Source: Atherix ibis (taxonomy: Eukaryota > Arthropoda > Insecta > Diptera > Athericidae). From it: a stretch of DNA of 64,000 bases. Shown here piece after piece: positions 1 to 10,020 of this stretch. A model generated the notes under the pieces. It saw only the letters and a list, made by a program, of their open reading frames with translations. It did no database searches and was not told the DNA's origin. The DNA is taken from NCBI GenBank assembly GCA_958298945.1, contig OY282606.1, positions 86,745,696-86,809,695 on the forward strand, written 5' to 3'. Positions within the stretch are counted from its first letter, which is position 1. Each line of letters starts with the position of its first letter. A program made the translations under genes and the position numbers.

Positions 1-113
1 TAGGCCGCGAGGCGCCATAACATCGGGACAGCATCAAATAAGAACGCCCCGGCGAATTAGTATTTACAAAGAGTGCCGCCGGGGAACCATCGTTCCGGGA
101 GCAAGGTTAGAGG
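1..113 (+). mobile_element. 3' end of an R1-type non-LTR retrotransposon
   Basis: This stretch matches, in reverse orientation and almost base for base, the 3' untranslated region just after the stop codon of the R1-type copy at 3283-3180. Only the 3' end lies in the window and the rest would be off the left edge. It stops at a 15-bp sequence (114-128) whose reverse complement borders the 5' end of the other copy, so the two copies are inverted relative to each other. No coding sequence is present here. Confidence 0.75.
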
Positions 114-128
114 TGCTGCATACGCCAT
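114..128. repeat. Target-site duplication half, inverted relative to 4575-4589
   Basis: The 15 bases here are the exact reverse complement of 4575-4589. Both abut ends of R1-type sequence and both lie in the same host gene (the transposase-like relic that ends in MAYAA on each side). This is what a duplication flanking one retroposon insertion would look like after one side was inverted. Confidence 0.7.
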
Positions 129-1799
129 AACAGGATAGGAAGATTTCCCAAATTTTTGTTTCCTTTTGTTTGAATCGGTTGTTTTGAAGGCCCCTTTAAA
201 ATGACCACTGAAATCTAAAATCATATCTTGGGAAACTGGAACTACTATAAATTTGCGGCATGTATTTTTAACCAGTTGAACCCATTCTTCTGGCAAATGG
301 GGATCCTTTCCCGTTTCCTTTTCTCTTTTTCAATTAATCGAAAGGTCCTGTCGCAAGGAAGAAAACTGTGCCCCGGTTCTGGAAATCTGTGTATTATTTC
401 AGAAAATCTGTTAGTATTTCCAAGAAGTGCATAAAGGTACTGAGCCAAGACTTTTTTTTTTCTTTTGTGAGCTGCAGTTATCGGAATAAAGATTTACACA
501 TATTTTTCTGACTGTTGGTGCTACTATAAAAAGTTCTCAAGAAAATAGTGTAAAAAGCTTACTACATTATTAGCTCCTTTCTTGGCTATGGTTCCATCGT
601 ACATGAAATCGTACGATTACCTAGAAATAGCTGCAAAAATGCAAAAGTTATATTCCCACAGTTGCCGTTTAAAGAAAACGTCACCACTAGTTACATGTGG
701 GAGAGGCATATATTGTTGGAAATCGAAAGCTAACAGCTCCATCTCATCCTTGTTCTCGGACATTTCTTGCGGTGTCTTCTTTCATTTTTATATAAAAATA
801 TTTTACTTTTTTCTCGTGCACCTCTTTTTCAGTTACAAGATCCTTTTTTACGTCCTCGTTCTTTTCTGTTGATATGGGTTTTTCCAGTCTATCGCAAGTT
901 TGGACCGCGGCTTTCCAAATGAGTAGTTATAATTTAAAGAAAAGTGATAATAAAAAAAGTCGTAATTAACATGAGGCTTTAGTTTTTCATTGTTCGTGAT
1001 GGCAGTGTATAAATCGGGTTCGTACTTTTGCAGTAAAGCTTATGCATTTTTTGCATATTTTAGACAGGTGAAAAATAAAACTTGTTTTCATTTTTTGTGC
1101 GACTATAGTGCGATTATCTTTTTGGAAAAGATTAGGACGATTATTGTGTTTCCCACGCATGCCTTTGGGTGCCGGAATGTAAGCTTTCAAGTGGTTAATA
1201 ATAAGTTGTACTCTTTTCTTACTAACACCATACAATGAACAAAAAGCATTTCTACAAAAGCATTTGTGTAAAGTACTGCCGATTTTTATGGTGTGTTGAC
1301 AGGAACAAGAACGTTTTGGTCCATCACTCGATTTAGGTCTATTTCCGGCTACCTTTTTCACAACTATTTGTCCGCCTAAAAATATATCCTGTTTCTCTTT
1401 GTTACCAATTTTATTAAATAATGTGAAGATATTTTCTTTGGCAATGTCAGTTATTTTTTTACAGTTGTAGTCTTGGCCGGTTTTCTTTTCACTTTTTACA
1501 CATTTTTCTTTATTTTTAATGCCGATATACGATTTTCCTTCAGCTTTTCTTCTCTTTGCAATATTTCTCTCCCACTTGCTTTCATCTCTTACTCGTTTCT
1601 TGCGAACTTTTTTCTTTGCAACTGTTTGTTCCTGGTCCCTATGGTCATCTTCAGAATCACTTTGGAACATTGATGAAATTTGAGCACTTAAATTAAACAC
1701 AGAAAATTGTTTAGCAGTAGATTCCGGGTCATCGGGACAAAAATCAGGATCTCTGTCCGAATCGTCAAACTGTTCGCTTGGACTATTGCTATTCGACAT
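129..1799 (-). pseudogene. Transposase-like gene relic, N-terminal and middle part
   Basis: The first 270 codons (1799-987) are open: an acidic, Ser-rich start, a basic KKKVRKKRVR stretch, a Cys/His-containing region (RSCSCQHTI, CFCRNAFC) and a GKHNNRP motif. Further down the same strand, in other frames, come FDFQQYMPLP and FFKRQLWEYNF (about 750-660) and EEWVQLVKNT plus FIVVPVSQD (about 290-200). From memory this series is typical of a widespread repeat-encoded protein family of arthropods, probably a DNA-transposon transposase; I cannot name the superfamily. Stops and frameshifts break it, so it is a relic. The reading ends at 128, where an R1-type element interrupts it. The C-terminus is found at 4590-4853 on the plus strand, that is, inverted away from it. 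It sits inside the inverted repeats at 2153-2195 and 5113-5155. Confidence 0.6.
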
Positions 1800-1985
1800 T
1801 TTTTAAAAAAAAACTATAAAACACTATAAAACTCTAAAACAATCTGCTGCAATTTACTCGGAATAAGACCTTAATCTGCCATTGATCTGACTGACTGACG
1901 AATCTGACAATTCGTCAAAGCCACATTTCACATTGGATGATGAAATTATGAATTATTGCAAGCATTTATCATGCATGTTCATTCA

Positions 1986-2035
1986 GTGCAAAAACGAGGC
2001 AGCTCTGGGGCTCTGGGCCTGCCTCGTTTTTGCAC
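1986..2035. repeat. 17-bp palindrome, subterminal copies of the transposon end
   Basis: Arms 1986-2002 and 2019-2035 are perfect inverted copies around a 16-base loop. Each arm (GTGCAAAAACGAGGCAG) is nearly the same as the terminal inverted repeat of the surrounding element (core GCAAAAAGGAGGCAGCTCC at 2153-2195). They are probably subterminal transposase-binding repeats; that role is inferred. Confidence 0.55.
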
Positions 2036-2152
2036 GGGACTCAATAACGGGCCATCTACATATCCTTTATATTTCCGCAGTGAATGCGTTTTTCCACTGA
2101 TTGATAGGGCAGCTTTGGAATACTTTATATCCACTGGAAAAAAAATCACCAA

Positions 2153-2195
2153 AAAATGGAGCTGCCTCCTTTTTGCAGCGGTGTCTTCAATTATG
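2153..2195 (-). repeat. Terminal inverted repeat of the transposase-like element (5' side)
   Basis: Read on the minus strand it runs ACACCGCTGCAAAAAGGAGG and continues to CAGCTCCATTTT. Its near-identical partner is at 5113-5155 on the plus strand. Each copy directly abuts a different half of a piggyBac transposase frame, so this is the junction of an insertion into piggyBac. Confidence 0.65.
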
Positions 2196-2196
2196 G

Positions 2197-3000
2197 TCAG
2201 TTTTCTCAGATTTGCCGCTGTAAATCTTTACTTTCATTACAAGACTGTCAGACTCACATAGTTCATACAGTTTGACACCGTATTTATGTTATTTGTTTTT
2301 TATGTACTGGCGGAAATACAATCTTCCACGCCACAGCATCATGGATTCGTCAATACAAATATTTTTATCTGGTACATAGTGTTCACGTATGTGTATAATA
2401 TTATTGAAATGATTTAGTATTGTCCTCACCTTGTATAATCTGTTGGCAGATTATATTGAGTCATCAATCAAATAAAAGTAACGAAGTAACAACTGGAATC
2501 GATTTCGACTCCTATTTGAGCGCCAAAACTTTACATTATACGTATATTGCTTATTTGTGCTGCAGTAATGTTCAATTGATGCAAAAGAACCAGGCCCCAT
2601 TTGTAATAAAAACTTTCATCTCTGTAGCACTGACGTCTGTCCACTTTGATAACCTGTTAGATTTTTTTTATTGCTTTGCATTTTGCACGTATCCAATTTT
2701 TTGCACGTATTTGACGTATCCAATTTCACACCAACATTTTCTTGGAAAATAAATAATTCAGGATTTTGTTGAATTTCTGTCCACAAATTATCATTCGCAT
2801 TTCATGTTATTGCTTGGGAATCATCGTCATTATCATCAGAATCGAGAACAACTTCAGGTTCGGAGACGACTTCATCTTGAATTCTTAGAAGGTTCATAAT
2901 CGCTACTGTCGTTACCATCCTTGCCAAAAATCTCGTCATATTCTGAATCACTTTGATAAGCGTAGTACTCAAGTTCATTTTGAGTCAGTGGTCTTTTATT
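2197..3000 (-). pseudogene. piggyBac-type transposase relic, N-terminal to central part
   Basis: Reading the minus strand from about 3000, frames with stops give NKRPLTQNELEYYAYQSDSE, then SRNRFQLLLRYFYLID, then REHYVPDKNICIDESMM followed by GRLYFRQYIKNK, and finally YGVKLYELCES and VKIYSGK. These follow the order of the DDE domain of piggyBac family transposases, including the IDESMM catalytic-Asp block. The frame is broken several times. It is cut at 2195 by the inverted repeat of another transposon, and the next part of the protein resumes at 5156 on the other strand. Confidence 0.75.
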
Positions 3001-3059
3001 ACACCTATTGGGTTTTTGATAATTTAATTATAACAATAATTACAAAACAACACACTTTT

Positions 3060-4574
3060 TTTTATGTTTAGATTAATGAGGTACAAGGGGAAACCTTCGA
3101 AAGGTACTCGCCTGGAAATTTTTCCTGCCAGACGAGTTATGCGGGATTTTTACCTCGCTAAAACCTAACCTGCACCTCTGATCTTGCTCCCGGAACGATG
3201 GTTCCCCGGCGGCACTCTTTGTAAATACTACTTCGCCGGGGCGTTCTTATTTGATACTACTGCTGTTATGACGCCTCGCGGCCTATTCTTCGTACGTTGT
3301 GTGGAGATCCTTGATAATGGATTCCGCGTACTCTGCAATTCTGTTCCAAGCTGATTGGCTCTTCAACATGCACTCCACTATGTTTTCTGGACTGATGGAA
3401 TGGTCCAGATTTATCTTCAGTTCTGCCCGTGTACCCTCGTAGAGGGGGCACTGGAAGTACACGAGTTCTGCGTCTTCGATCACATCGCGGTAATGATAAC
3501 AGTTTGGGGAGTTAGTTCTCTTGAATCTGTGCAAGTATGCCCGAAAGCATCCATGCCCAGTCAAGAGTTGGGTGATATAATACCCGACTTCCCCGTGCAG
3601 GCGAGTGACCCATTTGGTAACATCTGGGATCAGCCGATGAGTCCACCGACCCTTCGTCGGGTTGTCCCATCTCTCTTGCCAGAGGCGAAGACTCTCAGGT
3701 CTCTCCTCTTCACAGAGGACCTTTCGCCGCTCTTCCTTCTTCCTACGATGTTGTCATTCCCGCTCTCCTGCCAGGGTATCGATGGGTGGGCATGATGCCA
3801 CGACGTTGACCGCATCGTGTGATACCGTTCGGTATGCTGACGCTACTCTGATCGCTGAGAGCAGCTGGACTGATGACATTGTCTTGCGGTATGTTGTTAG
3901 CTCTAGCGATTTCGCCAACACTGGTGTTCCGTATAGCAAGACGGAGGTAACCACAGTTGTCAGTAGTCGCCTTCGGATTTGCCTGGGGCCTCCGATATTG
4001 GGCATTATCCGCAAAAGTACGCCCTGTACTGCTGATGCCTTCCTGATTACGCTGGAGATGTGCTCTTTATAGTTGAGTCTTGCATCCAAGACCACTCCTA
4101 GATACCGGATGTAGGGTAGCGACCGGATAGCGTGGTCGCCTACTCTTATGGTGATGGTCTCCATTTTCTTCCGGCTACTCACAAGGAGTGCCTCGGTCTT
4201 ATGTTCCGCCAAAGACAGGTCTGCCGATGTCATCCACTGTCTTATGCTCCGGATATTGGTGGAGAATGCGGCTTCCAGTTCCTCCAGGTCTTTGGCTACA
4301 AGGACAACCGCTACGTCGTCCGCGAAAGCCACGAGTGTTGTGTTCGTCGGTAATTCCAGATGGAGTAGGCCGTCGTACATGACGTTCCACAAGAGTGACC
4401 TCAGGACAGAGCCCTGAGGTACCCCTCCCGTGACCCCATACTCCGCTGGTCCATCCTCGGTCTCATAGTGCAGTAGTCGATCACTGAAGTATGATCTGAC
4501 CATCCTCCGTAGGTAGTAGGGCACCCCCATATTCTCAAGAGCCTCCAAGATTCGATCCCAGCGGGCCGAGTTAA
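3060..4574 (-). mobile_element. R1-type non-LTR retrotransposon, 5'-truncated
   Basis: The minus strand encodes the C-terminal half of a reverse transcriptase: it begins at FNSARWDRI, has GGVPQGSVLRSLLWN, the catalytic AFADDVAVV box and YLGVVLDARL, then LTGHGCFRAYL and a Cys/His stretch before a stop at about 3283. One frameshift near 3754-3770 separates the two frames. The 3' UTR runs to an A-rich end near 3060. The 5' end is cut cleanly inside the RT domain next to the 15-bp duplication at 4575-4589, as expected of incomplete target-primed reverse transcription. Endonuclease and ORF1 are absent, so the copy is dead. The R1/LOA assignment rests on the FADD box and the LTGHG region and is from memory. 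Confidence 0.8.
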
Positions 4575-4589
4575 ATGGCGTATGCAGCA
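4575..4589. repeat. Target-site duplication half, partner of 114-128
   Basis: These 15 bases border the truncated 5' end of the R1-type copy and recur as reverse complement at 114-128. They encode MAYAA in the transposase-like relic on both sides, so the interrupted gene can be followed through them. Confidence 0.7.
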
Positions 4590-4853
4590 AAAGGCGTAGA
4601 ATGCAGCAGTGTTGACTCTGCCTTGCTAAAGGACTTGTTTATCTTTCAGAAACATTGCGTTACGTTAACTTTACCTGCTTTAACATCTCTCTTCTACTCT
4701 GGGCTGTTACCACTTAAGCGCCCAAAATATCTACATGTCCGAGAACTCGCAACAAAATATGTGCCTCCAGACTGTATGTGGTTTTATGACCAGCTGAAGT
4801 GCCAAGAAGAAGAGCAAACTGTTGGGCACGAAGAAGAAAGCTTAACAGACTAA
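4590..4853 (+). pseudogene. C-terminal part of the transposase-like gene
   Basis: The frame reads on from MAYAA into LKDLFIFQKHCVTLTLPALT, LPLKRPKYLHVRELATKY and VPPDCMWFYDQL, ending at a stop at 4851-4853. The pattern of a KY.. DL..L..YIP..H.FY..L block before a short tail matches what I recall of the C-terminus of the family found at 129-1799 on the opposite strand. About 260 bp further on is the inverted repeat closing the element (5113-5155). Confidence 0.55.
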
Positions 4854-5112
4854 TGTAATGTTAACTTTATTATGTACTTTTGAAAAAAAAAAATTAATAC
4901 ATAACTTGAAATTTATAGTTGACTTTTTTTTCGCATCCTCTGGTGCATCGTTTTATTTTTTATATTATTATCCATCCAAGTTTCTAAGAGGAGTAATTTG
5001 AGAGTATATTATGTATTAAGTAATAGAGTTTAACTCCACATATGAATAAAGTAAAAAAATCCACAGAATTCGTAATGATACAGTTTTTTGCTTCTCCTGA
5101 AAAAATTTGTAA

Positions 5113-5155
5113 AATGGAGCTGCCTCCTTTTTGTAGCGGTGTTTTCAATTTAGGT
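5113..5155 (+). repeat. Terminal inverted repeat of the transposase-like element (3' side)
   Basis: It reads ATGGAGCTGCCTCCTTTTTG then TAGCGGTGTTTTCAA, the mirror of 2153-2195 with two or three changes. Immediately after it the piggyBac frame resumes (GHTTDVVLHLLEEYLG). Confidence 0.65.
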
Positions 5156-5604
5156 CACACTACTGATGTTGTGTTACATTTACTTGAGGAATATCTCGGT
5201 TTACATGGATAATTTTTATAATTCTGTTACTCTTACGAAACTGCTAAATACACGAAAAACTTATGTGTGTGGAACCCTACGAAATAAGAGAAAAGGAAAC
5301 CCAAGAGATGTGGTAAAGCGTAAACTGAAAAAAGCGGATTGTATTTGGCAGCAAAATGGTCCTGTTACTGTATGCAAATGGAAAGACAAACGAGATGTCC
5401 TTACCATTTCAAACATGCATGTTGTTGAAATGGTAGAGGTGTCCAATAGCAATGGAAAACTTTCTATGAAACCGAATATAATTCGAGATTACAATAAAGG
5501 AATGTCTGGCATTGACGGATCAGATGCTGTCGTTTTACACATCTCTAAGAAGGACTATTAGATGGCCCAAAGAGCTTTCACTACATATTATAGAGATATA
5601 TATA
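5156..5604 (+). pseudogene. piggyBac-type transposase relic, C-terminal part
   Basis: After GHTTDVVLHLLEEYLG and one frameshift comes VYMDNFYNSVTLTKLL, KTYVCGTLRNKRKGNP, then YNKGMSGIDGSDA and RRTIRWPKELSLHII. In piggyBac proteins these blocks follow directly after the LCES/IYSGK blocks found at 2197 on the minus strand, so both pieces are halves of one gene. It is truncated at 5604 by the next element. Stops and the split make it non-functional. Confidence 0.75.
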
Positions 5605-6292
5605 AGGTTCTTCAATAAGAGTGATATGATTTCTAAGTGACGTTTCGGCCATTTGTAATATGTCATGAACACCCATTACATTCACCTAAATTGACAGTTC
5701 GGTGTGGTTTTTGGTCTGGTGGAATCATCGGTCCGTACTTCTTTCGAAATGAAGCTGGTAACACCGTTACTGTCAATGGAGAGCGGTATAGATCGATGAT
5801 AACCAACTTTTTATGGCCGAAATTGGAAGAAGTTGGTTTTGACAATATCTGGTTCCAACAATACGGGGCTACGTGCCACACAGCACGTGCAACAACCGAA
5901 TTATTGCGAGAAAAGTTTAGAGATTCGATTATTTCAAGAATTGTGACATTGAATGGCCTCTAAGAAGTTGTGATTTAACACCATTAGACTATTTCTTGTG
6001 AGGTTATTTGAAGTCATTGGTCTTTAACAATAAACCTCTCTTCAAGCTTTAGAAGTCAATATTGAACGTGCTATTCATGACATACGACTTGATTTAGTGG
6101 AAAAAGTGCTCGAAAATTTGGTTCACCGAATTCATTTCTGCAAAAGAAGTCATGGAGGCCATTTGAATGACGTTTTATTCAAAACTTAATTATACCGATT
6201 GTACTTCACATTAAATAAAAAACATTTGAATTTCCTTAACAATAAGTATATTTTTTTCGAAAATAAATCATATCACTCTTATTCGAAAACCC
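5605..6292 (+). mobile_element. DD41D (rosa-like) Tc1/mariner element, internally deleted
   Basis: Imperfect inverted ends face each other: GGTTCTTCAATAAGAGTGAT at the left and the mirror of GGGTTTTCGAATAAGAGTGA at the right. Between them is the second half of a transposase: VRCGFWSGGIIGPYFF, VTVNGERYRSMITNFLWPKL, NIWFQQYGATCHTARATTEL and a degraded CDLTPLDYFL. This series matches transposases of the DD41D group of Tc1/mariner elements. The usual QDGAT is QYGAT here, so a catalytic Asp is lost, and the first half of the gene is missing. Confidence 0.7.
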
Positions 6293-6330
6293 ATCTATCC
6301 ATATTAGAACTATCTATCCATATTAGAACT
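6293..6330. repeat. 19-bp tandem duplication
   Basis: ATCTATCCATATTAGAACT occurs twice in direct succession (6293-6311 and 6312-6330), directly beside the right end of the DD41D element. No function is proposed. Confidence 0.8.
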
Positions 6331-6342
6331 GATATACTATGA

Positions 6343-6528
6343 GTTTAATCGTAGCTGCACGAATATGGCAAGTAAACACAGTATGAGATAACTCGTAGTC
6401 GGCCTCCTAGCAAAGAACGCAATCTACGAGTTGTCTCGTAGTTGGCAGTCAACATGTTAATACTGTCACGGTTCCCAGTGAAAACATGAGAAGAAACTTA
6501 ATAACTCGTGGTGCATCTACGATTAAAC
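6343..6528. mobile_element. Small foldback (MITE-like) element
   Basis: Outer arms 6343-6362 and 6506-6528 are inverted copies of GTTTAATCGTAG plus a degenerate TGCACGA end. A second, inner inverted pair built on AACTCGTAG/CTACGAGTT lies between about 6390 and 6432. There is no coding frame. It looks like a non-autonomous DNA element about 186 bp long. Confidence 0.45.
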
Positions 6529-6531
6529 AAA

Positions 6532-7215
6532 TTTTAATTGAACCTGTTGGCAATAAATAAGCTGTGAAGGTGGAGGCTGTACGTTAAATTGTCTAGTCGT
6601 CGATGTGCTACTCAATTTTGAAACTTGATTTAAGGACAAAATCCTATACAAAATTCAATTGGCTCAAGAATGATTGGCTCGAGGGATTCAGCACAACCGC
6701 TAAAATATGCCAAAGTAAGTCCAAATTGGCTCACTCTGTAGTTTTTTTCTTTTTAATAGAAAATATTTCATGTATGCTACTGACAGTCCCTCGGAAAAGG
6801 GTTTTACGAATTGTTTCGAAAACAATATGTTGTTCGTTCTACTTGATTATAAGATATTTATTAGATTGTCGGTAATCTCAACAAGATCTCTACAAATTTC
6901 ATAAAATTTTATAATAGCAAAATACATCTCTGATATTTTTTATGAAATTTGTAAACATCATGTTGGGATTTTCAAACAAAAATTTTCAACGCATAATTCA
7001 CATTTCAAAAAATTTGAGAACAATTCTTGAAAGTTGCGTACAAAATTCTTTATATCAAATAATCCGTGTTATTATCATCTTATTCAAGACATTTAATTCA
7101 TGATAATTGTACTGCTACGAAAAAAAGATGCAAATGGATCACTGGTCTTAAATAGAAATAAGAACAAAAAATGTACAACTAAAAAAACATAAGCATTAAT
7201 TGTGAACATATTTTT
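6532..7215. other. Unassigned AT-rich stretch
   Basis: I see no coding frame, repeat or element end that I can support here. It contains a short similarity-free open frame of 90 codons that looks like chance. Confidence 0.5.
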
Positions 7216-7985
7216 TTGTATATCAGTAGTTATGTGTGTCGTGAACAGAATTTTTATATCGGGAGATGCAAAGTTCACGAACAAATGGAACATCTAGATC
7301 ACGTTGGAAAGCTGTGCTTCACACATAAAAGGAGGTATTGGGAATTTTTCGAAGAATTCGGGATTGTAGGGTTTGAATTGGAAGAGAATTGGAAGGCTTA
7401 GTCGAAACTCAAAGTTTGAGTCCGTAAGCCCATATCGGTTTCAGGACCGAATTGAATAGTAATAGTTTATTGTCACTTTTGACGTACTGTCTAACACAGT
7501 AATCATAGTTATTGTTTGTATCGTCCGTTAAGTTTATTTCTTTTAATTTTCGTGTAAGAGTTCCAGATTAACCGTTTATCGAATATAAGTCCAAGGTAAC
7601 GATTGCTCGTTTTTTGTGGAATATTACTACATTTAGGGTTATGATCAAATTTTTAGCCCACTTACCACCACTTTCCACCCCTCGAACTAGGTTTCTAGAG
7701 AGTGGATGTGGTTATTGAGGATATTGATGGCTATGGAAGACTCTTTGTGATGTGTAAGGAAGGCTGTATTGTCAGCATATGTTGCGGTAAGAATATCAGT
7801 GTGACAAGGAATATCATGAGTGTAAATATTGTAAAGAATTGGAGCTAGGATAGTTCCCTGAGGGACACCGGCGGAGATAGGATAGCTACCTGAAAATATC
7901 AATCGGAGAGATAGAATGTATAAATAACCAGAGGGTAGGACTCGCTGCAACTTCCAAAACATTCCAGCATGCCATAAACGGTCGT
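7216..7985 (-). mobile_element. Jockey-type non-LTR retrotransposon fragment
   Basis: The minus strand from about 7985 encodes part of a reverse transcriptase: MFWKLQRVLPSGYL, ISAGVPQGTILAPILYNIYT, and TATYADNTAFLTHH, where the usual catalytic YADD is YADN. Further along, 7430-7220 corresponds to the C-terminal region and following sequence also seen at about 34,800 and 57,300. Stops and a changed catalytic residue show that it is dead. Confidence 0.7.
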
Positions 7986-7989
7986 GAAA

Positions 7990-8330
7990 TAGTTTTATTT
8001 TTAAATTTATTATTATACGGAAAATGTTCTAGTTCACTAGAATCCGGCAGCATTATTCCACCAAAAGACGAATTACATTAATAATAAATTAATAAAATCA
8101 AATGAAAATTAAATTTTTTTTTTTATTTTGTGCAGACGACTATTCATATTGCTGTTGTAAGGTTTATGGTAAAAGAGAACACCGTCAAAAGTCAAGTTTT
8201 TACTCTTTGCATCTGTCTGTCTTCTTCTTCTTTTCGTTTTTCGTAGTTGGTTTTCTCTCTTTTTGTGTGTACATTTTTTTAGCGCTCTCTTTGACACCAG
8301 TCAATTGCTTATTACGATTTAAGTATACGG
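7990..8330. other. Unassigned stretch
   Basis: AT-rich sequence with long T runs. An open frame of about 100 codons here is Phe/Cys-rich low-complexity translation with no recognisable motif; nothing is annotated. Confidence 0.5.
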
Positions 8331-10020
8331 CTGTTCATTTTGTGGTTCGGAAAGTACAGATTTGCCATCTCATATTATGGTTTGTTTTCTTAAGTATAAG
8401 ATTTGCCATATAATATTATGGATTGTTTTATCGCCAAACAATAACACCAAATTGTAAAATATTTCTATAAATGTGACAACATTTTCTCCATCGATGATGA
8501 TCATTTCTCGCTAGTTGGATACGTTAATGAACAAAATTTCTGTTTGTGGGGCTCATAAAACCCACAAGTGACTGTGGAGAAGACATTGTATCTGAAAAAA
8601 TAAACTATCTGTGTGCATTTTGGTCTGAAGGTGCCATTGGCTCTCCGTGAAGAAGAACGGACGGTTATTGTTTGTATGATGAGAAATATTTTTGGCGATG
8701 AGGCTTCTTTTTCGTTTGGTGGATAAATTTTTTTGGCGATGGGGCTTATTTTTTTGCGTAAAAATTATTTTCAGCGATGAGGCCCATTTATCGTTTTGTC
8801 AATACGTAAATAATCAAAATTGCCATATTCGAGCCTCTGAAAACACAACCAACTGTGGAGAAGCCATTGTATCTGAAAAATAAAATATCTGGTGTGCATT
8901 TTGATCTGAAGATCTCATTGGCTCTCCGCAAAGAAGAACGGAGGCTTATCGTTTGTATGATGACAAATATTTTTGCCAATAAGGCTTTTTTCTATTTTGG
9001 TGGATAAATTTTTTGGGATAAATTTCTTAAGCAAAATTTTCATCAGTGATGAAGCTTATTTCTCGTTCGCTGAAAACGCAAATAAAAAAATTGCCATATT
9101 TGAGGCTCCGAAAACACACAAGCAACTGTGGAGAAGCCATTGTATCTGAAAAAATTAACCATCTGGTGTGCATTTTTATCTGAAGGTCCCATTGGCCCTA
9201 CGCGAAGAAGAGTTGAGGGTTATCGTTTGTATGATGACAAATATTTTTGACAATAAGGCTTTTTTCTATTTTGGTGGATAAATTTTTTGGGATAAAGTTT
9301 TTTAGCAAAATTTTCTTCAGCGATGAGGCTTATTTCTCGTTCGCTGAATACGTAAATAAAAAAAATTGCCATATTTGAGGCTATGAAAACATACAAGCAA
9401 CTGTGGAGAAGCCATTGTATCTGAAAAAATAAACCATCTGGTGTGCATTTTGACCTGAAGGTCTCATTGGCCCTACGCGAAGAAATAAAAAAAAATTGCC
9501 ATATTTGAGGCTCTGAATAAGGTTTTTTTCTATTTTGGTGGATACCTTTTTTGGGATAAATTTCTTTAGCAAAATTTTCTTCAGCGATGAAGCTTATTTC
9601 TCGTTCGCATGAATACGTAAATAAAAAAAATTGCCATATTTGAGGGTCTGAATACACACAAGCAACTGTGGAGAAGCCATTGTATCTGAAAAAAATAAAC
9701 TATCTGTGTGCATTTTGTCTGAAGATCCCATTGGCCCACCGCGAAGAAGAACGGACGGTTATCGTTTGTATGATGACAAATATCGGGTTTTTTAATAGCA
9801 ACTTGACAATTTTGAGTATTTTCATATTGAAAATACTCAAAAGTATCAAGTTGCTATTGAAAAACCCGATACTTTACCCAATAAGGCATATTTCTCTTTT
9901 GATGGATAAATTTTGTTGGAAAAAATTTCTTCAGCGATGAGGCTTATTTCTCGTTCGCTGGATACATAAATAAAAAAAATTGCCACATATTAGTGGCTAT
10001 GGAGAAGCCATTCTATTGAA
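8331..10020 (+). repeat. Tandem array of a DD41D transposase fragment, about 6 units of ~275 bp
   Basis: The segment around GAGAAGCCATTGTATCTG recurs at about 8576, 8857, 9130, 9405, 9670 and 10001, spaced about 281, 273, 275, 265 and 331 bases. Each unit translates in pieces to the middle of a DD41D-type transposase: REEERTVIVCMMTNI, FSDEAHFSF..YVN, NCHI.. SENT.. and EKPLYLKK..CAF. It is a head-to-tail amplification of one internal slice, not a row of complete transposons. The last unit contains an inserted 87-bp palindromic element, which explains its greater length. All copies carry stops. Confidence 0.7.
9783..9869. mobile_element. 87-bp palindromic MITE, copy 1
   Basis: The whole element is a near-perfect palindrome beginning TCGGGTTTTTTAATAGCAAC and ending in its mirror, with only a few bases of loop near TTCATATTGAA. 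It is flanked by TA on both sides (9781-9782 and 9870-9871), the target duplication of Tc1/mariner elements. A second copy of the same length lies at 23253-23339. It has no coding capacity. Confidence 0.8.

Noticed and set aside
8102..8413. 103-codon hydrophobic frame
   Set aside because: Phe/Cys-rich low-complexity translation of T runs, no motif and no ends.
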